Assembly: GCF_900176565.1 (NCBI RefSeq)
Contig: NZ_FXEH01000006.1
Coordinates: 1 to 64,000, forward strand
Length of the DNA: 64,000 bases
Source: Thalassobacillus devorans
Lineage (GTDB): Bacteria; Bacillota; Bacilli; Bacillales; Halobacillaceae
Reading direction: 5' to 3'
The notes under the pieces: generated by a model
The model's input: the letters and a program-made list of their open reading frames with translations, nothing else
What the model was told of the DNA's origin: nothing
Database searches by the model: none
In this document: positions 1-10,248 of the stretch, one piece after another
How positions within the stretch are numbered: the stretch's first letter is position 1
Layout of the letters: the number at the start of each line of letters is the position of its first letter
Position numbers and translations under genes: made by a program

Positions 1-68
1 TGAACCTTGAAAACTAGATAAGAGCAAGACATTCAACGACATCAAATCAACGTCTTTTCACGAACGAT
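1..68 (+). other. 3' part of the 16S-23S rRNA spacer (23S processing stem, left arm)
   Basis: The window opens just upstream of 23S rRNA. Bases 10-22 and 31-40 are complementary to 3021-3033 and 3007-3016 downstream of 23S, so the precursor can form the long stem that RNase III-type enzymes cut to release 23S. No spacer tRNA is seen in this piece; the 16S gene lies outside the window. Confidence 0.8.
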
Positions 69-2984
<2,916 letters not shown>

Positions 2985-3006
2985 CCTAATTTCGTGAAAG
3001 ATGTTC

Positions 3007-3033
3007 GTCGTTGAATGTTGCTTATCTAGTTTT
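3007..3033 (+). other. 23S-5S spacer, right arm of the 23S processing stem
   Basis: GTCGTTGAAT (3007-3016) and CTTATCTAGTTTT (3021-3033) are the reverse complement of the 16S-23S spacer at 10-40, with a small internal loop. This closes the 23S precursor stem. Confidence 0.75.
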
Positions 3034-3062
3034 GAGGGTTTACATATTTTTTATAAAAACCC

Positions 3063-3091
3063 TTGAAATTTTGGTCAAAGGTGCATATAAT
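3063..3091 (+). promoter_or_regulatory. sigma-A promoter between 23S and 5S
   Basis: TTGAAA (3063-3068), 17-nt spacer, TATAAT (3086-3091): near-consensus spacing and sequence, about 30 nt before 5S. It would let the 5S-tRNA array be transcribed independently of the 16S/23S promoter. Seen directly in sequence; activity is inferred. Confidence 0.65.
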
Positions 3092-3120
3092 ATACCTTGT
3101 CCTTAAAAAAAGAAAAAAGG

Positions 3121-3234
3121 GTTGGTGGCGATAGCGGAGAGGCCACACCTGTTCCCATGCCGAACACAGCAGTTAAGCTCTCCAGCGCCGATGGTAGTCG
3201 GGTTTATCCCCGTGAGAGTAGGACGCTGCCAAGC
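3121..3234 (+). rRNA. 5S ribosomal RNA
   Basis: Matches the Bacillus 5S pattern: TTGGTGGC at the 5' end pairs with GCTGCCAA at the 3' end, with the conserved CCGAACACAGCAGTTAAGC block internally. Ends are approximate by a base or two. Confidence 0.95.
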
Positions 3235-3259
3235 CTGTCATATTTCTTTCTAAAGTTAT

Positions 3260-3334
3260 TCCACCGTAGCTCAGTGGTAGAGCAATCGGCTGTTAACCGA
3301 TCGGTCGTAGGTTCGAATCCTACCGGTGGAGCCA
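3260..3334 (+). tRNA. tRNA-Asn (GTT)
   Basis: Cloverleaf with acceptor TCCACCG/CGGTGGA, anticodon GTT and encoded CCA. First tRNA of a trnD-like array (Asn-Ser-Glu-Val-Met-Asp-Phe-Thr-Tyr-Trp-His-Gln-Gly-Cys-Leu-Leu order as in B. subtilis, plus two extra genes at the end). Confidence 0.95.
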
Positions 3335-3335
3335 T

Positions 3336-3428
3336 GGAGAGCTGTCCGAGTTGGCCGAAGGAGCACGATTGGAATTCGTGTAGACCGTTACCGCGGTCTC
3401 GAGGGTTCGAATCCCTCGCTCTCCGCCA
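3336..3428 (+). tRNA. tRNA-Ser (GGA)
   Basis: Acceptor GGAGAGC/GCTCTCC, anticodon GGA, long class II variable arm, encoded CCA. Starts one base after tRNA-Asn. Confidence 0.95.
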
Positions 3429-3437
3429 TAACATATT

Positions 3438-3512
3438 GGCCCGTTGGTCAAGTGGTTAAGACACCGCCCTTTCACGGCGGTAACACGGGTTCGAATCCCG
3501 TACGGGTCACCA
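3438..3512 (+). tRNA. tRNA-Glu (TTC)
   Basis: Acceptor GGCCCGT/ACGGGTC, anticodon TTC, encoded CCA. Confidence 0.95.
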
Positions 3513-3520
3513 CTTACATA

Positions 3521-3596
3521 GGAGGATTAGCTCAGCTGGGAGAGCACTTGCCTTACAAGCAAGGGGTCGCAGGTTCGAACCCTGCATCCTCCACCA
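3521..3596 (+). tRNA. tRNA-Val (TAC)
   Basis: Acceptor GGAGGAT/ATCCTCC, anticodon TAC, encoded CCA. Confidence 0.95.
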
Positions 3597-3620
3597 TATC
3601 ATTCACATTTCCAAGTGAGT

Positions 3621-3661
3621 ATCGTAAGATATAGTGTCTTACATTATCGCGGGGTGGAGCA
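3621..3661 (+). pseudogene. truncated duplicate of the tRNA-fMet leader and 5' end
   Basis: The first 14 nt of the initiator tRNA (CGCGGGGTGGAGCA, 3648-3661) are repeated here and then diverge, so this is not a functional tRNA. The upstream leader is repeated too: ATCGTAAG, a hairpin, then TTAC and the tRNA start (compare 3759-3806). The hairpin arms differ between copies yet both pair (GTAAGA/TCTTAC here; GTAAGTGC/GCATTTAC at the intact gene). Confidence 0.6.
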
Positions 3662-3792
3662 AAACCGTAAACATCTTTGAACTACATCTGAGTAGGTTTT
3701 GTGAGGAGTGCAACTTCTCTGAATTCACTTTCAACACGACGAACAGTCGTACACTATTATCGTAAGTGCGCAAAATAATGCATTTACACTAT

Positions 3793-3869
<77 letters not shown>

Positions 3870-3942
3870 AATTATTTTCACTTGCATCGTTGATCAATCA
3901 TCATTGCTAGTGAAAAGATAGTAGTACTGCAAAGTGCAACCA
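3870..3942 (+). repeat. tRNA-spacer module A (hairpin plus conserved tail ending CCA)
   Basis: 73 nt directly after tRNA-fMet. Hairpin TTTTCAC/GTGAAAA, a loop sharing a CGTTGA core with modules B and C, and the tail ATAGTAGTACTGCAAAGTGC ending in AACCA. Two related modules follow tRNA-Thr. Confidence 0.6.
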
Positions 3943-3944
3943 AT

Positions 3945-4021
3945 GGTCCGGTAGTTCAGTTGGTTAGAATGCCTGCCTGTCACGCAGGAGGTCGCGGGTT
4001 CGAGTCCCGTCCGGACCGCCA
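3945..4021 (+). tRNA. tRNA-Asp (GTC)
   Basis: Acceptor GGTCCGG/CCGGACC, anticodon GTC, encoded CCA. Begins two bases after spacer module A. Confidence 0.95.
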
Positions 4022-4064
4022 TTATTACATTTACATAGTTTCATTAATTCCTAATACTTATGTC

Positions 4065-4140
<76 letters not shown>

Positions 4141-4153
4141 TTATTTCTGATTA

Positions 4154-4229
<76 letters not shown>

Positions 4230-4299
4230 TTGAATGTTTTCCTACAACGTCGAATAGACTTCCTGCTGGAAAACAATAGTAGTGCTGCAAAGTGCACCA
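4230..4299 (+). repeat. tRNA-spacer module B
   Basis: 70 nt directly after the CCA of tRNA-Thr. Hairpin GTTTTCC/GGAAAAC, loop with ACGTCGAATAG, tail ATAGTAGTGCTGCAAAGTGC ending in ACCA. The junction ACCATTGAA at the end of tRNA-Thr is repeated at the end of modules B and C. Confidence 0.65.
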
Positions 4300-4371
4300 T
4301 TGAACGGTTCCTTTACTACGTTGAATAATCTTCTAAGCTAGGGAACGATAGTAGTGCTGCAAAGTGCACCA
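4300..4371 (+). repeat. tRNA-spacer module C
   Basis: 72 nt, tandem to module B. Hairpin GTTCC/GGAAC, loop with ACGTTGAATA, and a tail identical to module B ending in ACCA. The stem sequence differs from A and B but base pairing is kept. Confidence 0.65.
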
Positions 4372-4393
4372 TTGAAAGTCTTTTTAACTATAT

Positions 4394-4479
4394 GGAGGGA
4401 TAGCGAAGTTGGCCAAACGCGGCGGACTGTAAATCCGCTCCCATCGGGTTCGTAGGTTCGAGTCCTACTCCCTCCACCA
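4394..4479 (+). tRNA. tRNA-Tyr (GTA)
   Basis: Acceptor GGAGGGA/TCCCTCC, anticodon GTA, class II variable arm, encoded CCA. Confidence 0.95.
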
Positions 4480-4484
4480 TATAT

Positions 4485-4558
4485 AGGGGTATAGTTTAAT
4501 GGTAAAACGAAGGTCTCCAAAACCTTTGATGTGGGTTCGATTCCTACTACCCCTGCCA
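4485..4558 (+). tRNA. tRNA-Trp (CCA)
   Basis: Acceptor AGGGGTA/TACCCCT, anticodon CCA, encoded 3' CCA. Confidence 0.95.
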
Positions 4559-4562
4559 TTAT

Positions 4563-4639
4563 GGCGGCCGTGGCGAAGGGGTTAACGCACCGGATTGTGG
4601 CTCCGGCATTCATGGGTTCGATTCCCATCGGTCGCCCCA
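4563..4639 (+). tRNA. tRNA-His (GTG)
   Basis: Anticodon GTG; the extra G at -1 (4563) typical of tRNA-His faces C73. CCA encoded. Confidence 0.95.
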
Positions 4640-4655
4640 TTATATTTTTACCTGT

Positions 4656-4730
4656 TGGCCCATAGCCAAGCGGTAAGGCAGCGGATTTTGATTCCGTCAT
4701 GCGCTGGTTCGAATCCAGCTGGGCCAGCCA
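4656..4730 (+). tRNA. tRNA-Gln (TTG)
   Basis: Acceptor TGGCCCA/TGGGCCA, anticodon TTG, encoded CCA. Confidence 0.95.
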
Positions 4731-4738
4731 TTTAAATT

Positions 4739-4813
4739 GCGAGAGTAGTTCAGTGGTAGAACACCACCTTGCCAAGGTGGGGGTCGCGGGTTCGAATCCC
4801 GTCTCTCGCTCCA
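4739..4813 (+). tRNA. tRNA-Gly (GCC)
   Basis: Acceptor GCGAGAG/CTCTCGC, anticodon GCC, encoded CCA. Confidence 0.95.
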
Positions 4814-4837
4814 AATTTAATTTTCAGGGTATCACAA

Positions 4838-4911
<74 letters not shown>

Positions 4912-4921
4912 TAAACAATAT

Positions 4922-5003
4922 GCCGGTGTGGCGGAATTGGCAGACGCGCACGACTCAAAATCGTGTTCCTTCGGGAGTGCCGGTTCGACCCCGGCCACCG
5001 GTA
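4922..5003 (+). tRNA. tRNA-Leu (CAA), copy 1
   Basis: Class II tRNA, anticodon CAA in stem CACGA/TCGTG. The 3' CCA is not encoded (A then CTA), so CCA must be added. Nearly identical to the Leu gene at 5303 except in the variable arm. Confidence 0.92.
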
Positions 5004-5107
5004 CTACTTAACAATTTATTTGTAAGAGAACTGACTTCTTTCATTTTGAAAGAGTCTTTTTTCTTATTGTCTTACTATATTAGATGCCTTGTACTATTTA
5101 ATATTTT

Positions 5108-5191
5108 GCGGATGTGGCGGAACTGGCAGACGCGCTAGATTCAGGGTCTAGTGGTGGCAACACCGTGGGGGTTCGAATCCCTTCATCCGCA
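5108..5191 (+). tRNA. tRNA-Leu (CAG)
   Basis: Class II tRNA, anticodon CAG in stem CTAGA/TCTAG. CCA not encoded. A 104-nt AT-rich spacer separates it from the preceding Leu gene. Confidence 0.92.
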
Positions 5192-5201
5192 TCACTAAAA
5201 A

Positions 5202-5293
5202 GGAGAAGTACCCAAGTGGCTGTAAGGGGGCGCACTCGAAATGCGCTAGGGCGGGCAACCGTCGCGTGAGTTCGAATCTCACCTTCTCCGCCA
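5202..5293 (+). tRNA. tRNA-Ser (CGA)
   Basis: Acceptor GGAGAAG/CTTCTCC, anticodon CGA in stem GCGCA/TGCGC, long variable arm, encoded CCA. Additional to the classic trnD set. Confidence 0.92.
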
Positions 5294-5302
5294 ATTTCCT
5301 AT

Positions 5303-5385
<83 letters not shown>

Positions 5386-5402
5386 TTTAAATAAGCGTAC
5401 AC

Positions 5403-5435
5403 AAAAAGTGCTTGCTTCGCTGCAAGCACTTTTTT
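5403..5435 (+). terminator. rho-independent terminator of the rRNA-tRNA array
   Basis: AAAAAGTGCTTGC, a 6-nt loop, GCAAGCAC and a T-run. The A-run on the other side means it can also act on the convergent operon. Confidence 0.9.
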
Positions 5436-5438
5436 GCT

Positions 5439-6005
5439 TTATAACTTCCACTCCTGCGATTTCCAAAGCTTCATCAACAAATCCTCTGATTCTCCAGTAT
5501 TTCCATTTATGACGAAGGTTTTAGTGAAGAAAGCAGTTTCGACTTCTACCATCCATAACGGCAGATACACCATTTCTTTTTCTTTAATCTCATATCTCGG
5601 CTTCTTTAGCACATATTTTCGATTGATTTGTTTTTCCTGGACATCCACTATATACTTTTCTATCAACTCTTGTTTAGTTATCGAAGCCTTTTTTAGTTTT
5701 GATGAACTGACTTCTTTTTGTGTGATAGGGGGGACATTTGGAAATAGTCCCCGATAACCTGAACTAGCATCTACAAATAACATGTTTGGTCGTTTTCGCG
5801 GTGGAAAGGGTTTTCTGTCTGCAATTTCAAGCATTTTAACGATCCACATCGGGTGATAGACTTTTTCTTTTTTTACAATCCCTTTTTCTATAAGTTCTTT
5901 GTTCAATTGTCTGTTTAACTTTAGAGATGGCTTCAAACTTTTATATATATACGCTGGAAGCTCGTGTGTTTCCAGGGTGTCTTCCCCTAATACGTTCACA
6001 TTCAT
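5439..6005 (-). CDS. uncharacterised 188-aa protein with an internal duplication
   Basis: No family recognised. Soluble, basic protein with no signal peptide or membrane segment. Two similar units are visible: VYHPMWIVKM followed by FVDASSGYRG in the first half, and VYLPLWMVEV followed by VINGNTGESE in the second. Each is a hydrophobic strand preceded by a basic segment and followed by an (N/A)(S/T)G turn. It is the last gene of a minus-strand operon, 12 nt behind the sodium:solute symporter, so a role tied to that transporter or its substrate is a reasonable guess. Start ATG has an AGGTGA ribosome-binding site. Its end lies 3 nt from the tRNA-array terminator. Confidence 0.8.
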   Translation of the reverse strand: MNVNVLGEDTLETHELPAYIYKSLKPSLKLNRQLNKELIEKGIVKKEKVYHPMWIVKMLEIADRKPFPPRKRPNMLFVDASSGYRGLFPNVPPITQKEVSSSKLKKASITKQELIEKYIVDVQEKQINRKYVLKKPRYEIKEKEMVYLPLWMVEVETAFFTKTFVINGNTGESEDLLMKLWKSQEWKL

Positions 6006-6017
6006 TATGTCACCTGC

Positions 6018-7454
6018 TTAAGCGTCAATGTTGGTATGATAACGATCAACTTGTAATTGTATTTCTTCGGATGGTGGTTCTGTCATTAAACTTACAACGA
6101 TGGTAAGGATAGCAGAGATAGGTGCAGACACCAAATGTTCCGAAACTAATGCGAACGGCAATAATGCCATGATGATGAAGGCCACTGTTCCTCCAATCAT
6201 TCCCGCCAAAGCTCCTGCTGTATTGGTACGCTTCCACCAAAGTCCTAACACAAGTGGAAAACCAAATGCGGAAAGCATGGCACCACTTACCCAGCCTACC
6301 ATAACAGCAATCAGTTGAGGTGGATCGATAGCGAAAATGATACCGACTATACTGGCTAAAATCATAACGACAAGCCCTAAGCGAGTGACTGTTTTTTCAG
6401 AAGCTTGTTTATTGATATGTTCTTTATAAATATCATGGGCAATCCCTGCAGAAACTGCGAGCAGCATTGCGTCTGCGGAAGACATAATTGCCGCCAGTAA
6501 GCCTGCAAGCATGACTCCGGCTAATAATGCAGGCATATAATGCTCAATTACTGAAATGAAAATCATATCCTGGTTGTCCAGGGATTCTGCAATTCCCAGG
6601 CTTGCACCAGCGGAGGCGATCACGAATCCGAATATGAATACTGTTACATAAAGAAAACAGGCACCTAAGGCAGAGCGACGGGCAGTTTTAGCATCACGGG
6701 CAGCAAAGTTCCTCATTACTGCAGATGGCGATACAACTCCAAACCATAGGAATGCTACAAATAGTCCGAAATAAGACATCCATGGCTGAGTGATCGATCC
6801 AAATTGAGGGTCAACCGCTAATGCATCCTGGATAAGGGAACCGACACCACCATGATCCATCAGGATAATGACTGCCAGAATGAACATCCCTATGACCATG
6901 ACAGCGCCCTGAATCAAGTCTGTGTATGTAATCGCCCACATACCCCCAAGCGCGGCATAAAGGGTGAACCCTAACCCCAGAATGATGACCGCTGTTACAT
7001 AATCGATACCTAAGACATAAGAACCAATCAGTCCTGAGGCTGTTAACTGCGGAATCATATAGAAGGTCATGCTCAATACGACCAGAATAGCTGAAACTAT
7101 TTGAACAGATTTTCCGTATCGGGTCTTAAAAAACTCAGGCAATGTTTTTACGCCGGTTCTCCTTATCTGACCGGAAATTAAAAACATGGCAAATGAGGGG
7201 ATCGCTACCGCTCCAAACCCGTAGGCTAATAAGAATGGTACGCCTAAAGCCACACCGGAACCGACCGCTCCCATTAAGGAGCTCGAACTTGCTACGGCTG
7301 CAAAAAAGGCGAACGAGCCAACAAAACTGTTAATTTTGCCCCCGGCAGTCCAGTAATCCCCTTCGGAAGAGTGAGCCCGCTTTGCGAACCATATTCCAAT
7401 GAAGGTCATGATAATTAAATAAATTGCTAAAATGATTGCTTCCATTACTTGCAT
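6018..7454 (-). CDS. sodium:solute symporter family transporter
   Basis: 478 aa with about 13 predicted membrane helices and the SSS-family (solute:sodium symporter) layout: N-terminal SEGDYWTAGGKIN segment, a serine-rich SSSLMGAVGSG motif in an early helix, GGMWAITYTDLIQG in the middle and AIMSSADAMLLA in a late helix. These proteins import amino acids, organic acids, vitamins or osmolytes with Na+. The substrate cannot be read from the sequence. The next gene upstream encodes a 74-aa two-helix protein, an arrangement seen for other two-part SSS systems (for example yhdT-panF), and an ornithine-cyclodeaminase-like enzyme leads the operon, which points to an amino acid or related compound. 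Confidence 0.9.
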   Translation of the reverse strand: MQVMEAIILAIYLIIMTFIGIWFAKRAHSSEGDYWTAGGKINSFVGSFAFFAAVASSSSLMGAVGSGVALGVPFLLAYGFGAVAIPSFAMFLISGQIRRTGVKTLPEFFKTRYGKSVQIVSAILVVLSMTFYMIPQLTASGLIGSYVLGIDYVTAVIILGLGFTLYAALGGMWAITYTDLIQGAVMVIGMFILAVIILMDHGGVGSLIQDALAVDPQFGSITQPWMSYFGLFVAFLWFGVVSPSAVMRNFAARDAKTARRSALGACFLYVTVFIFGFVIASAGASLGIAESLDNQDMIFISVIEHYMPALLAGVMLAGLLAAIMSSADAMLLAVSAGIAHDIYKEHINKQASEKTVTRLGLVVMILASIVGIIFAIDPPQLIAVMVGWVSGAMLSAFGFPLVLGLWWKRTNTAGALAGMIGGTVAFIIMALLPFALVSEHLVSAPISAILTIVVSLMTEPPSEEIQLQVDRYHTNIDA

Positions 7455-7469
7455 GCTTTCTCACTCCCT

Positions 7470-7694
7470 TTATTCTATTTCTTCTTTTTCTATTTTTTCC
7501 ATCCATATAACATAAGCTACTGTCAGGGCTAACCAAATGAAGAAGCAGACAAACATAGCCCAGCCAGCTAATGATATACCGCCAATAAATGTCTCTGTTG
7601 GCCACCAGATCCATACAAATAAGGACACGAGTGACAGAATAATTACCATTACGATACCAGGGTCTTTCCACTTTTTCCTTGTCAGTTGTTTCAT
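7470..7694 (-). CDS. small two-helix membrane protein, probable symporter partner
   Basis: 74 aa with two hydrophobic helices (about residues 13-33 and 41-63) flanked by charged ends (KKWKDP at the N-terminus, MEKIEKEEIE at the C-terminus). Ribosome-binding site GGAAGGAG, 8 nt from the ATG. It lies 15 nt upstream of the sodium:solute symporter and 15 nt downstream of the cyclodeaminase-like gene. Small membrane proteins of this size and place are common before SSS transporters. The accessory role is inferred from position; I cannot name the family with certainty. Confidence 0.8.
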   Translation of the reverse strand: MKQLTRKKWKDPGIVMVIILSLVSLFVWIWWPTETFIGGISLAGWAMFVCFFIWLALTVAYVIWMEKIEKEEIE

Positions 7695-7709
7695 TTCTCT
7701 ATCTCCTTC

Positions 7710-8645
7710 CTAGCTGTAAAAGGTTTCATAAATTGCTTTAACTGTTACCAAATCAAAAATAGAGGCACCGACAGACTTGAAAACCATTGTTTTGTCATGG
7801 ACGTCCGCTGGGCGGTGATTTTCCTGGATAATCTTTTCGAGGTCCCAGGTGTTATCCATATTAGTACGAAGGTCTTTAGCCCGGAGCATATCCCCGGATT
7901 CATGTAATGCACTAGCGGCATCCACAAAAATATCATCGGCCTCACGCAATACTTGATCTGAAATTTCCTGCATGTCAGGACGAAATGAGCCAACTCCGAC
8001 AATTAGTTTCCCTTTCCATTCGGAGGAGTCAAGTTCAGGGAAAACTGGATGTGTGGAAGTAGTGGTTGTTACAACAATATCTGACTTTTTTACGAGCTCC
8101 TCTACGGATGTAACGTGAAAGGTGACCGACGGAAAAGCAGCTTCTGCCCGTTTTTTAAAATTGTGAGCCTTTTCTGCTGTACGATTGAAAATGTATACAT
8201 CTTTAATATCGCGAGCAGCAAGTCCTGATTGCAAGTGACTCCATCCTTGTGTGCCTGTGCCGATAATCCCTAGTGTTTTCGCATCTTCTTTCGCTAAATA
8301 CTTCATTCCTAAGCCGCCAAGAGCTCCGGTACGCAAGGAAGTGATGGCGGTAGCATCACATAAAAATAATGGTTCCATCGTTTCACGATTATAAAGGATC
8401 ATTAATCCATGAATCGTGTCTTTATTTAGCCTGGTGTTGGAGGGAGCAACTCCCACTAATTTTGTTGCATAGTAATTGCCATAAAATGCTGGCATGAGGA
8501 GAGCGGTGTTACTCCCATCTTCGATATGCATACGATCTGGAGATATGTAGTCTTCTTGTTTGTCGTTGTAGAAGCCTTCGATTGCTTCCATTGTTTCTTT
8601 CATAGAAAATTTTTTCTTGATTGCTTCTGCTGTAATTACTTCCAT
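7710..8645 (-). CDS. ornithine cyclodeaminase / mu-crystallin family protein
   Basis: 311 aa, the normal size. An N-terminal dimerisation half with SPDRMHIE and the TAITSLRTGA motif surrounds a Rossmann NAD-binding domain starting GIIGTGTQGWSH near residue 126. The family includes ornithine cyclodeaminase, alanine dehydrogenase (archaeal type), ketimine reductases and ectoine-utilisation EutC. Sequence alone does not tell which reaction this one performs. First gene of a four-gene minus-strand operon with a Na+ symporter, so it probably acts on an imported amino acid or cyclic imino acid. ATG has an AAAGGAG site. Confidence 0.88.
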   Translation of the reverse strand: MEVITAEAIKKKFSMKETMEAIEGFYNDKQEDYISPDRMHIEDGSNTALLMPAFYGNYYATKLVGVAPSNTRLNKDTIHGLMILYNRETMEPLFLCDATAITSLRTGALGGLGMKYLAKEDAKTLGIIGTGTQGWSHLQSGLAARDIKDVYIFNRTAEKAHNFKKRAEAAFPSVTFHVTSVEELVKKSDIVVTTTTSTHPVFPELDSSEWKGKLIVGVGSFRPDMQEISDQVLREADDIFVDAASALHESGDMLRAKDLRTNMDNTWDLEKIIQENHRPADVHDKTMVFKSVGASIFDLVTVKAIYETFYS

Positions 8646-8769
8646 CTGCCATTCTCCTTTCTGTATACTTTAAGATATTAACAAAGTTTTCTGAAAAGTT
8701 AAACCGATTACATAGCAGGGAAGGTACATCACCTGTACAACGATTTGAAGCATTAGCTTTTTAAAGTTC

Positions 8770-8785
8770 TTAATCGTATGATTAA
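8770..8785. promoter_or_regulatory. inverted repeat TTAATC-N4-GATTAA in a divergent promoter region
   Basis: Perfect 6-bp arms in the 190-bp space between the divergent symporter operon (start 8645) and the DUF202 gene (start 8836). Its position suits an operator for either gene; no known regulator was recognised. Confidence 0.35.
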
Positions 8786-8835
8786 TACAGAGTGACACAA
8801 CCTAAATAACCAGGAAGAAATGAGAGAGTGATGGT

Positions 8836-9207
8836 ATGAAAAAAGAAGACAAAAATCAATTGAAATACGCCCAGCAGCACCTAGCAAATGAGCGTACCTA
8901 CCTGGCATGGGTTCGTACTGTCATCGCTATTGTAGGGATTGGCTTTTTAAATACAAGTCTGCATTTTACAATCGGCGTACAGCGAAACAGTACCATCGAT
9001 ATGATCAGCCTGGCCTTAGGTGTGTTTGCAGTCTTGTTAGGTTTCATTATCATCGTTTTAGCAACTGTCGCTTATTTCAATAAAAAGAAACAGATCATGA
9101 ATGATGAAAGCTTCACTCCATCCAATACATCTGTTTCATTAGTCTCTGCATTGATGATTATTATCTTAATATTTATCCTGGCGTATTTCTTATATTTAGA
9201 AAGCTGA
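8836..9207 (+). CDS. DUF202 (YidH-type) membrane protein
   Basis: 123 aa. The N-terminus contains the family signature ANERTYLAWVRTVIA, where charged residues precede the first helix, followed by two further helices (about residues 55-77 and 95-119). DUF202 proteins are small inner-membrane proteins of unknown function, often single-gene units. Ends at a hairpin terminator. Transcribed away from the cyclodeaminase operon. Confidence 0.9.
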   Translation: MKKEDKNQLKYAQQHLANERTYLAWVRTVIAIVGIGFLNTSLHFTIGVQRNSTIDMISLALGVFAVLLGFIIIVLATVAYFNKKKQIMNDESFTPSNTSVSLVSALMIIILIFILAYFLYLES

Positions 9208-9211
9208 GTAA

Positions 9212-9245
9212 GGACACTGTGGCTATTTCGGTGTCTTTTTTCTTT
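9212..9245 (+). terminator. terminator after the DUF202 gene
   Basis: GGACAC ... GTGTC followed by a T-rich run. Confidence 0.7.
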
Positions 9246-9279
9246 TAGATTAACTTTTAATTATTATGATAGTGAAAAC

Positions 9280-9293
9280 GTGATAAATATCAC
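9280..9293. promoter_or_regulatory. Fnr/Crp-type operator upstream of fnr
   Basis: GTGATA-AA-TATCAC is a near-perfect palindrome matching the Crp/Fnr half-site layout TGTGA-N6-TCACA (here CGTGATAAATATCACA). It lies 62 nt before the fnr start codon, so autoregulation is likely. Confidence 0.6.
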
Positions 9294-9354
9294 AGCCTCC
9301 TTAAGTTTTCTCCTTTATCCTATTAGTATATTCACCATACAGGAGGTAGGCACA

Positions 9355-10044
9355 ATGAAGCCTTTACTCAATAGATTAGAAGAAAATGAAAGGGAACTGC
9401 TGCTTGCGAACTCCAGGGAACTCACTGTTAAACGCGGGGAGATTATTTTTGAAGAAGGATCCGTAGCTTCCGACCTCTATTTTATTATGGATGGGACCAT
9501 TCGTGTTCATAAGCAAATGAAACAAAATAAAGAAGTGACTGTGTTTCTACGTAAAGCTGATGATGCATTTGGGGAGATCGGGATTTTTTCCAGTGAATTT
9601 TATTCTTGTTCTGCTGTTGCATTAACCGACGCTTCCTTGCTTTATATTTCTAAAAGCGACATGGAAACGTTAATGGCTCAAAATGGGCGTCTTGCATTGC
9701 AGATCACCAAATGGCTCGCCGAGTCACTGGAAGCCAGCAAAGCAAAACTGCGTGACTATTTGGTCTTTGGTTCGGAAGGGGCGGTCGCTTCGATTTTCAT
9801 TCGGTTAAGCAACATGTATGGGAAAGAGACTGCCAGGGGAATAGAAATTACTGAGCCTGTGGTTGTCCAGGATGTGGCTAAATACGTAGGGATTACTAGA
9901 GAAACGGCCAGCAGGGTAATTAGTAAATGGAAAGACCAGGGGCTTATTGAAAATGAGGCTAAAAAATTTCTTATCTGTGATATCGAGTACTTCCGTTCTT
10001 TGTTGATGTGCGATTTATGTGGAGTTCGAAACTGTACGCTATAA
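9355..10044 (+). CDS. fnr: Fnr, Crp-family oxygen-sensing transcription regulator
   Basis: 229 aa: cyclic-nucleotide-like beta-barrel (about 1-120), dimer helix, then a helix-turn-helix with DVAKYVGITRETASRVISKW (about 175-195). The C-terminus carries CDLCGVRNC, a C-x2-C-x4-C set equal in spacing to the Cys227/230/235 ligands of the B. subtilis Fnr [4Fe-4S] cluster, unlike the N-terminal cysteines of E. coli FNR. It should activate anaerobic genes when oxygen is low. The ATG at 9355 was chosen over an upstream in-frame start because of AGGAGG just before it. A matching palindromic operator lies in the leader. Confidence 0.85.
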   Translation: MKPLLNRLEENERELLLANSRELTVKRGEIIFEEGSVASDLYFIMDGTIRVHKQMKQNKEVTVFLRKADDAFGEIGIFSSEFYSCSAVALTDASLLYISKSDMETLMAQNGRLALQITKWLAESLEASKAKLRDYLVFGSEGAVASIFIRLSNMYGKETARGIEITEPVVVQDVAKYVGITRETASRVISKWKDQGLIENEAKKFLICDIEYFRSLLMCDLCGVRNCTL

Positions 10045-10067
10045 AAAGAGGTGATAAGCCTCTTTTT
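10043..10067 (+). terminator. terminator of fnr
   Basis: AAAAAGAGG, 7-nt loop, CCTCTTTTT, overlapping the fnr stop codon. Confidence 0.85.
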
Positions 10068-10217
10068 AGTTTGCAATCAGTTTTTTGATGTATCGCTGGC
10101 TAATATTTTTCCAGCAAATTTTCGACAAAAAATTTAAAAATTCCATTGCAGCACTTTATTACGCTTGTTATAATGAAAAATGTAATTTCGAAAAGGGGAC
10201 TCTTCAAAAGTTTTCAT

Positions 10218-10248
10218 GCGGGTGTAGTTTAGTGGTAAAACCTCAGCC
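10218..10248 (+). pseudogene. 5' fragment of tRNA-Gly (31 nt)
   Basis: Bases 10218-10248 are identical to the first 31 nt of the intact tRNA-Gly at 10376 (acceptor 5' arm, D-arm and 5' half of the anticodon stem), including the preceding AT, then the sequence changes before the anticodon. Not a functional tRNA. Confidence 0.8.

Noticed and set aside
4230-4380. CRISPR-like repeats
   Set aside because: Only two tandem copies of about 70 nt with no short regular repeats and no cas genes; these are tRNA-spacer modules.
4338-4814. 158-codon minus-strand ORF with repeated GFEPATPTLA-like segments
   Set aside because: It is antisense to a run of tRNA genes; the repeated motif is the reverse complement of the T-arm and acceptor sequences, a well-known spurious annotation.
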